Shown: piece after piece, positions 4,650 to 9,550 of the stretch
Layout of the letters: each line of letters opens with the position of its first letter
Numbering within the stretch: the stretch's first letter is position 1
Origin: Lachnospira sp. UBA4285
GTDB taxonomy: Bacteria > Bacillota > Clostridia > Lachnospirales > Lachnospiraceae
Assembly: GCA_002394965.1 (NCBI GenBank)
Contig: DGVL01000176.1
Location: 6,837 to 16,386, forward strand
Direction: 5' to 3'
DNA length: 9,550 nucleotides
Notes under the pieces: model-generated
What the model saw: the letters and a program-made list of their open reading frames with translations, nothing else
Told to the model about the DNA's origin: nothing
Databases searched by the model: none
Made by a program: the position numbers and the translations under genes

Positions 4650-5859
4650 CGCAATAAAAAATCTTGTGGTCATCCTTTCTGTAATGACTGCAATGTTCTG
4701 TGTGACCTCATGCAGTGTAAGGGAGGAACCGGAGCCGGATCGGATCCCAGCGGAAGCTGTTTCAGAGAATGTTCAGAAGGCGCTTCAGAATCTGGCAGAT
4801 GGTAAATATTCAAATCTGAGAGGAACGCTCGAGAATACATATACTCATTCGGGCGAATTGTATCCGGTTTCTGTATACCGCACAGAGTGGTATGAGACCT
4901 CGGAACAGTTTCAGGAAGCTGTTTTGAGTGAGTTCAGATCAATGCAGCCGGATTTGGATTCACAGTATGTTAGTTTTGTGCCCCGGACTGCATCGAACAG
5001 TCCTAAGCCGGGATATGAAGACAACCTGTATATGTTTGGCATGTATGAGCCACCGGATGGGCGATATACCATGCAGATGGTTGCTACAAGACAGAGTACA
5101 TGGGTGAATCACGGAAAAATAGCAGCTTTGTCTGACTCGATATCGTTTTTCCCGTGTGTTGAAAGCTATGATGGCGAATGCTATGAGCTGCGAAATCGGA
5201 CGAAATATGATGATATTCCGCCACTGTCAAACGGGCTGACTCTTCGCGAGGCGAAGGAGACGCTTGAAGAAGATATCAATCAGAATTACTTTTTCGAAGG
5301 TGCAAATCCAGACCTCACATATCAGGACTATGCTGTTCAATTGTGCCAGCTGAATCGTTCTGACACAGCATATCGCTTTTATCTGCGAAGAGTATATGAT
5401 GGCATTCCATTTGATTCCATGTCCGAAGGAAAAAATAAATGGGGGCCGGTTCAGGATATACCGTATTATGATAATCTGCGCATCGATCTTGCCAATGCCA
5501 TGGTAGTCGAAGCCGGAGGCGTTGACTGCTCCGTTGATATTTCCAGATGTGTGTCGGTTCAAAAAGGAGATGCTGTCGCAGAAGTGATTCCACTCTCCAA
5601 AGTAATGAAACAGTTGTCCGATATGCTGACTGGCGGAACGACATTTCAAGTGCGGTCAGCGGAAATGATCTATGGGATACCTTTTGACATAGAAGACAAT
5701 GAGGTTTATACCTCCGTGCTGGAGGGGCGTCCCGTGGCAGGAGAACAGCATTACATACCGTTGTGGAAGATTAGTCTTATCAATGATAAAGACAATGAGG
5801 GATATTGTTATTATTTTGATGTGGTGTCAGGAGAAGCGCGCGGTGTGAGAGAACAGTAG
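4630..5859 (+). CDS. Lipoprotein of unknown function, LanI-like by context
   Basis: The 409-residue protein has a lipoprotein signal peptide: basic n-region (R6, K10), hydrophobic core (11-24) and lipobox VTSC with the lipidated Cys28. It should sit on the outer face of the membrane. The remainder is soluble and acidic. The last 30 residues (WKISLINDKDNEGY, YYFDVVSGEARG) resemble the PepSY-like end found in several Gram-positive secreted or regulatory lipoproteins. I recognise no catalytic motif. The SD AGGAG (4616-4620) lies inside the previous gene, 9 nt before ATG 4630, and the genes overlap by 20 bp. Its place before two ABC permeases and an E-loop ATPase matches LanI immunity lipoproteins, but no sequence similarity to NisI or SpaI is claimed. 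Confidence 0.75.
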   Translation: MFQLTRNAIKNLVVILSVMTAMFCVTSCSVREEPEPDRIPAEAVSENVQKALQNLADGKYSNLRGTLENTYTHSGELYPVSVYRTEWYETSEQFQEAVLSEFRSMQPDLDSQYVSFVPRTASNSPKPGYEDNLYMFGMYEPPDGRYTMQMVATRQSTWVNHGKIAALSDSISFFPCVESYDGECYELRNRTKYDDIPPLSNGLTLREAKETLEEDINQNYFFEGANPDLTYQDYAVQLCQLNRSDTAYRFYLRRVYDGIPFDSMSEGKNKWGPVQDIPYYDNLRIDLANAMVVEAGGVDCSVDISRCVSVQKGDAVAEVIPLSKVMKQLSDMLTGGTTFQVRSAEMIYGIPFDIEDNEVYTSVLEGRPVAGEQHYIPLWKISLINDKDNEGYCYYFDVVSGEARGVREQ

Positions 5860-5880
5860 AATAGTTCCATATCCCCGCGT

Positions 5881-5921
5881 CAGGCAGTCAGGATTCAGGC
5901 GAATTTTGACTGCCTGTTTTT
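5881..5921 (+). terminator. Intrinsic terminator/attenuator between lipoprotein and ABC transporter genes
   Basis: CAGGCAGTCA (5881-5890) and TGACTGCCTG (5907-5916) form a perfect 10-bp stem with a 16-nt loop, followed by TTTTT (5917-5921). Only the + strand carries the T run. No promoter is evident between it and the permease at 5934, so the transporter genes probably depend on read-through, giving fewer transporter than lipoprotein transcripts. Confidence 0.85.
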
Positions 5922-5928
5922 AAACAGG
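5913..5928 (+). promoter_or_regulatory. Hairpin competing with the terminator and covering the permease SD
   Basis: CCTGTTT (5913-5919) and AAACAGG (5922-5928) are perfectly complementary. This hairpin uses CCTG at 5913-5916, which is also the end of the terminator's 3' arm. Its AGG (5926-5928) is the only SD-like sequence before ATG 5934. The two structures exclude each other, so this could be an attenuation or translation switch. The inner loop is tight, so its real stability is uncertain. Confidence 0.45.
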
Positions 5929-5933
5929 TACGT

Positions 5934-6836
5934 ATGAGTGAATGGAGAGCATTTAAGAAAAACAGCATATGCATTCTGAATGGAACTAACTTTTATCTTT
6001 CCATCGCACTGTCTGCAATTCTGTATCTGACGGCAGGGATTGCAGACGGCCGGCAGGGAGAAAGCTTCTCAGCCATTCAGTTGATGGCAGATTATCAGAA
6101 TTGCATGAATGCGATGACAGATCCCTCTATGACGAAAGGGATCTGGCTGATATCCAGAATGTTGATGGCAGAATATCTTTCGATGTTTCTGCCGATCGTT
6201 GCAGCGTTTCCGGAAATCCCTTTTTTTATTGATGAACGCAGATCGGGATTTCAGCGCTTCGCGATATCCCGCTGTGACAGAATTTCATATGCGATTGCTC
6301 AGATCCTGTCTGCCGGAATTTTCGGAGGGCTTGCGGTTATGCTGGGCTTCTGCATCAGTGCGGGTATTGTGCTTGCGAGAATTCCGGATCCATCAGCTGC
6401 TACAGGGGTTGCTTTGGATTTTGATATGTATTCACAAGCCTTCTCTGCCGGTGCCGGGATGCGGTTGCTGCGTGACTGGGCGGGAGAACCTGGCATTTAT
6501 ATTGGATTTGCTCTGGATACTTTTTTGTACGCCGGTTTTTTCTCGCTTCCCGGTGCTGTGCTGGCCTGCTTTCTTAATAATTCATATCTGGATATGTGCA
6601 TACCGATGGTTTTCGTTTATCTTTATGATACTTTGCTGAAGAAGGTATCTTCTGGTGCTATGGTGAGCGGAGATATCCAGACTTCGGATCGCCTGACAGG
6701 AATGCTCAGCACATCTTTGCGGCAGACGATCAGCATGTGGACTGTGCCGAAGATGATATGTATGATTTCCGGGCTTGTGGCAGCATGTGCTCTGGGAGTA
6801 TGGCGGCAATATAAAAAAATCGATTCAGGAGCATAG
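5934..6836 (+). CDS. ABC-2-like transporter permease 1 (LanE/LanG-like by context)
   Basis: The 300-residue integral membrane protein has about six TM segments (near residues 20-36, 76-98, 118-147, 190-213, 218-232 and 270-290). The layout fits the ABC-2-type permeases of bacitracin/lantibiotic immunity transporters. A cytoplasmic-side motif FIDERRSGFQRFAISRCDR (98-116), then AQIL (122-125), is matched at the same internal spacing in the next gene, so the two are paralogous half-permeases. ATG 5934 follows a weak SD (AGG, 5926-5928) that is buried in a hairpin. The stop overlaps nothing; the next ATG starts 1 base later. The substrate is unknown. A role in removing a membrane-active peptide is inferred from context. 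Confidence 0.75.
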   Translation: MSEWRAFKKNSICILNGTNFYLSIALSAILYLTAGIADGRQGESFSAIQLMADYQNCMNAMTDPSMTKGIWLISRMLMAEYLSMFLPIVAAFPEIPFFIDERRSGFQRFAISRCDRISYAIAQILSAGIFGGLAVMLGFCISAGIVLARIPDPSAATGVALDFDMYSQAFSAGAGMRLLRDWAGEPGIYIGFALDTFLYAGFFSLPGAVLACFLNNSYLDMCIPMVFVYLYDTLLKKVSSGAMVSGDIQTSDRLTGMLSTSLRQTISMWTVPKMICMISGLVAACALGVWRQYKKIDSGA

Positions 6837-6837
6837 T

Positions 6838-7692
6838 ATGAAAATAATCTTCCGCACAGCTGAAGTGGAATTTGAAAAATGGATTACCGATTCGAGAATG
6901 ATATTGCTGGTAATTCTTATGTTGTTCTCGTATGAGTCTGTGACAAAGCCACTGCTTTCCATGGCGGATATGATGCACGAGCCTCTGAATATACTGGAGC
7001 CATTTATCGCTCTGCTGAATTCACCGCTTCTGCTGCTGTTAATTCCGATGACGTTTCTGACAATTAACAGTGACTTTCCACGTACGGATGGAAGCAGTAT
7101 GTTTTTTATCAGCCGGATTGGAAGAAAAGAATGGATCATGGCTCAGATTCTTTTTGCAGTAGCAGCGGAGGGGATATTTCTCCTCATGCTCTTCATCGGC
7201 ACACTTCTGCCACAGATTGGCGCTTCAGAATGGAGTCTTTCCTGGAGCCTTCCGGTCCGGCAGTATGCATATTACTTCCCGAAGGAGGCCAAAAGCTATC
7301 CCGCGACACTGATAACCGGAAGACTGTATAACCAGACCCGGGTTGTGGAAGCGGCAGCCATGGGCGTGATTCTGCAGTGGATGAATATGACGATGCTTTC
7401 TCTTCTTATGCTGCTATTCTGGATTCTGCGCAAGAAGAAGCTGGGACTGTTTATAGCAATGGGAAGTCTGGGAGCGGGAACGGCAGCAGCAATGCTGGAA
7501 GGAAAGCTGGAATGGCTTTTTCCATCCGCGCATACCGCGCTCTATCTTCATTATACAAAACTGTTGCGAAAATCCGTGTTCCCTCTGCCTTTGTCGGTTG
7601 CATATTTTGCGCTGCTGACAGGTGTATTGCTGATTCTGGACGTGGCGTGGATTCATACATTCGATTATCTTGGCAGTGCTGAACTGAACTGA
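6838..7692 (+). CDS. ABC-2-like transporter permease 2 (paralogue of permease 1)
   Basis: The 284-residue membrane protein has about six TM segments (near residues 21-38, 52-76, 98-120, 174-197, 201-220 and 253-275). SDFPRTDGSSMFFISRIGR (78-95... ISR at 91-93) followed by AQIL (102-105) repeats the motif of permease 1 with the same 11-residue offset. The start at 6838 is chosen over an in-frame upstream start because it leaves a 1-bp gap to permease 1 and has the SD AGGAG (6827-6831) at 6 nt. It presumably forms a heterodimeric pore with permease 1 energised by the ATPase encoded next, as NisE/NisG do with NisF. Confidence 0.75.
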   Translation: MKIIFRTAEVEFEKWITDSRMILLVILMLFSYESVTKPLLSMADMMHEPLNILEPFIALLNSPLLLLLIPMTFLTINSDFPRTDGSSMFFISRIGRKEWIMAQILFAVAAEGIFLLMLFIGTLLPQIGASEWSLSWSLPVRQYAYYFPKEAKSYPATLITGRLYNQTRVVEAAAMGVILQWMNMTMLSLLMLLFWILRKKKLGLFIAMGSLGAGTAAAMLEGKLEWLFPSAHTALYLHYTKLLRKSVFPLPLSVAYFALLTGVLLILDVAWIHTFDYLGSAELN

Positions 7693-7720
7693 ATCACCGC
7701 ACATATTGGAGGGGATGAAA

Positions 7721-8377
7721 ATGGCATCCGGTCACGAGATACTTGTGGATCATCTGTCACTGAGATTGAAGAATGAAGATATTCTCCAAAACATCCAGAT
7801 GCGGTTTGCCAGCGGACATATCTATGGTCTTGTGGGAAGGAATGGTTCCGGAAAATCCATGCTGATGAAGTGCATCAGTGGATTTATTCACGCCACATCC
7901 GGCCGTGTCTTGTATGATGGACGAGTTGTGGGAGAGGATGTGGATTTTATACCGAACATGGGCGTGATCATAGAGACCCCTGGTTTCATATCCTGTTACA
8001 GTGGTTTTAAAAATTTGAAATTACTGGCAGGGCTTAAAGGTAATATCGGGAGACCGGAGATTCAAAGCGCCATGGAGGCGGTCGGGCTGGATCCGGATGC
8101 GAAAAAGACCGTTGGGGCATACAGCCTTGGAATGCGGCAGCGGCTGGGAATCGCACAGGCGATCATGGAAGAACCGGATGTACTGATACTGGATGAGCCG
8201 TTTAACGGACTTGATACCGAAGGAGTCCATCAGATAAGAGAGCTCATCAAAAGCTACAATTCGGAGAATCACATCATTATTCTCGCCTCGCATATCGAAG
8301 AGGATATACGCATGCTCTGCGATACAGTTCTGACTATGGAAAAAGGAACGCTCAAGTCGGTGACGTCCCCGCAGTGA
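7721..8377 (+). CDS. ABC transporter ATPase with E-loop (LanF/BcrA-type)
   Basis: The 218-residue cytoplasmic ATPase has Walker A GRNGSGKS (39-46), signature YSLGMRQ (134-140, a LSGGQ variant usual in the BcrA/LanF group), Walker B VLILDE (154-159) with DEPFNGLD, and H-loop H191 (ILASH). At the Q-loop position it has Glu in IIETPGF (E85). This E-loop is described as characteristic of LanF proteins of lantibiotic immunity transporters. The ATG at 7721 is preferred because GGAGGGG (7708-7714) lies 6 nt ahead. A TTG at 7706 overlaps this SD, and the ATG at 7715 directly abuts it. The protein is the last gene of the operon, 28 bp after permease 2. Confidence 0.9.
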   Translation: MASGHEILVDHLSLRLKNEDILQNIQMRFASGHIYGLVGRNGSGKSMLMKCISGFIHATSGRVLYDGRVVGEDVDFIPNMGVIIETPGFISCYSGFKNLKLLAGLKGNIGRPEIQSAMEAVGLDPDAKKTVGAYSLGMRQRLGIAQAIMEEPDVLILDEPFNGLDTEGVHQIRELIKSYNSENHIIILASHIEEDIRMLCDTVLTMEKGTLKSVTSPQ

Positions 8378-8378
8378 G

Positions 8379-8418
8379 AGCAGGTCATTGCCTGTGCTTC
8401 CTGGCATATACCTGCTTT
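8379..8418 (+). terminator. Weak terminator-like hairpin at the convergent junction
   Basis: AGCAGGT (8379-8385) and ACCTGCT (8410-8416) pair over a 24-nt loop, with only three T after the arm. It lies between the ATPase stop and inside the end of the opposing exporter gene. Termination of the ABC operon is not otherwise evident, so this is a low-confidence candidate. Confidence 0.25.
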
Positions 8419-8840
8419 GACACAGCCCGGAAGACGAGAGTGGTCACGACGATGCCGGCGGACATGCAGGCAGCGAAGAGGAGCGTGTAAATGCCAAGCT
8501 GGCGCCCCTGTGCCGGATTTCCGTTCATCAGGCTGTCGGCGGAGCGGTAGAGGGAGGCTCCGGGAACGAGCGGGATCGAGGCGATCACCGTGAAGATTGT
8601 GGACGGCGCGTGCCCGCAGTGCGCCATGATCTCCCCGTAGAGCGCGGCGGCACATGCTCCGGCAAAGGCGCCTGCATAGTCTCCCGATGCCCCTGCTGCG
8701 GCCAGATACACGGCCCAGGAAAGCACGCCGCCTGCCGACGCGGCGATCCACTGACTCCTCCGGACATGAAAGACAATACAGAAACCGAGGCAGCCCGCAA
8801 GCGCGGTGATGAATTGAATCCAAACCGTCAGATTATTCAT
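8385..8840 (-). CDS. Threonine/serine exporter small subunit (ThrE_2/DUF3815-like)
   Basis: The 151-residue protein is mostly hydrophobic, with about five TM segments. The glycine/alanine-rich middle with GEIMAHCGHAPSTIF, then IPLVPGASLYR, matches the small partner of split ThrE exporters. In Corynebacterium the two halves are fused in one protein that exports threonine and serine. Here the large half is encoded 20 bp upstream on the same strand, and the SD AGGA precedes the ATG at 8840-8838. The stop is 7 bp from the end of the converging ATPase gene. The actual substrate is unproven. Confidence 0.82.
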   Translation of the reverse strand: MNNLTVWIQFITALAGCLGFCIVFHVRRSQWIAASAGGVLSWAVYLAAAGASGDYAGAFAGACAAALYGEIMAHCGHAPSTIFTVIASIPLVPGASLYRSADSLMNGNPAQGRQLGIYTLLFAACMSAGIVVTTLVFRAVSKQVYARKHRQ

Positions 8841-8860
8841 AGATGTATTCCTGCTATTTG

Positions 8861-9550
8861 TCAGAAAAGTCTTCCGGCGATGGTGAATCCGACCGCGATG
8901 ATCCCCGCCAGCAGCAGGGATTCCAGGAAACGGATCACGCCGGTGATGGTGTCGCCGATGAAAAGATCGCGGATGGAGTTGGTAAACGCGACGCCGGGTA
9001 TGTACAGCATGATATTGCCGATGCTGATCAGATCGGCGTGATGGCCGATACCGATCCGGACTGCGATCTGCGCGAGCAGTCCGCCCATGGCAGACCAGAG
9101 AAGCGCCGTCATCAGATGATTCCTGGTCAGGCGGGTGAGCACTTTTTCAAAGAGAAACAGCAGCACGCCAATCAGCGCGGAGGCGAGGAAATCGTGTAAA
9201 TCGCCCCCGAAGAACAGGGCGAAAGCCCCGGATACAAGCGCGTACCCGAGGAACATCACGCCGGAGTTGACCGGACGCGCCGCCCGGATCTGCGCAATCT
9301 TTCGCTGGATTGAGGCGGGATCCGGATGCTGGCTGCAGATGTCACGCGAGAGCTGGTTGAGTTCCTCGATGCGGTGCATATCCGTCTTCACGCCGTAGAT
9401 GCGGCGCATCTGCGTGATCGTCTGGAAGTCGCCCAGGTGTGCGGTCGCCGTGATTGTGGACGTGATGGAGAAAACTTCTACGTCCGGGACGCCGGCCGCA
9501 TTCATGATCCGCGTGACGGTGTCCTCGACCCGGTTGACCTCCGCGCCGCT
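8861..9550 (-). CDS. Threonine/serine exporter large subunit (ThrE/DUF1212), 5' end outside window
   Basis: 229 residues are visible. The frame stays open to the window edge and begins with SGAEVNRVEDTVTRIM, a typical ThrE N-terminal segment, so the true start lies beyond 9550. After a soluble N-terminal domain of about 110 residues come about five TM segments (from GVMFLGYALVSGAFALFF to the C-terminus). A conserved YIPGVAFTNSIRDLF segment, characteristic of ThrE, appears near the end. It forms a two-gene operon with the small subunit. GC content is high, like the core genes at the left of the window and unlike the ABC cassette between. Confidence 0.88.
   Translation of the reverse strand, partial: SGAEVNRVEDTVTRIMNAAGVPDVEVFSITSTITATAHLGDFQTITQMRRIYGVKTDMHRIEELNQLSRDICSQHPDPASIQRKIAQIRAARPVNSGVMFLGYALVSGAFALFFGGDLHDFLASALIGVLLFLFEKVLTRLTRNHLMTALLWSAMGGLLAQIAVRIGIGHHADLISIGNIMLYIPGVAFTNSIRDLFIGDTITGVIRFLESLLLAGIIAVGFTIAGRLF

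Noticed and set aside
7706..7720. TTG 7706 or ATG 7715 as the ATPase start
   Set aside because: The TTG overlaps the SD GGAGGGG and the ATG at 7715 directly abuts it. ATG 7721 has a normal 6-nt spacing.
1..9550. CRISPR arrays, tRNA or rRNA genes, complete insertion sequences
   Set aside because: No regularly spaced repeats, no tRNA cloverleaf or rRNA sequence and no transposase gene were seen.

Overview
The window looks like the chromosome of a Gram-positive Bacillota, most likely a clostridial gut-type bacterium. The ribosomal proteins are of bacillota type, an L10-leader RNA precedes rplJ, Shine-Dalgarno (SD) sites are strong, promoters are sigma-A-like, and there is a split ThrE amino-acid exporter. 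Core genes are GC-rich, while the middle of the window (about 3720-5900) is visibly AT-richer, which suggests an acquired cassette.

Layout: (1) 1-1609 is the end of the L1 operon and the L10/L12 operon: the 3' end of rplA, a consensus promoter, an L10 autoregulatory leader with a terminator, rplJ, a hairpin-bearing spacer, rplL and a strong intrinsic terminator. rpoB does not follow rplL. (2) 1737-3513 is a purine-salvage-type pair: a compact NCS2-family nucleobase permease and a type I phosphoribosyltransferase. (3) 3503-4265 has no intact protein gene. It holds a candidate structured small RNA (about 110 nt, C-rich loop and C-rich linker, 11-bp terminator stem), two degraded coding relics, overlapping AT-rich inverted repeats, an operator-like dyad and an extended -10 promoter. 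(4) 4211-8377 is a five-gene block on the + strand: a small secreted Tyr-rich Cys-free protein, a lipoprotein overlapping it by 20 bp, an intrinsic terminator/attenuator, two paralogous six-TM ABC-2-like permeases and an ABC ATPase with a Glu in the Q-loop position. (5) 8385-9550 on the - strand is a two-gene threonine/serine exporter (ThrE-type), convergent with the ABC operon.

The most interesting unit is block 4. Lipoprotein + two permeases + E-loop ATPase is the architecture of LanI/LanFEG lantibiotic self-immunity, but here it is preceded by a Sec-exported protein of about 100 mature residues instead of a lantibiotic precursor. No modification enzymes and no two-component system are present in the window. 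My reading, as inference, is a bacteriocin/immunity-like or envelope-defence cassette. The secreted protein and lipoprotein are probably made in excess over the transporter because of the terminator between them. The second notable item is the candidate small RNA just upstream of this cassette.
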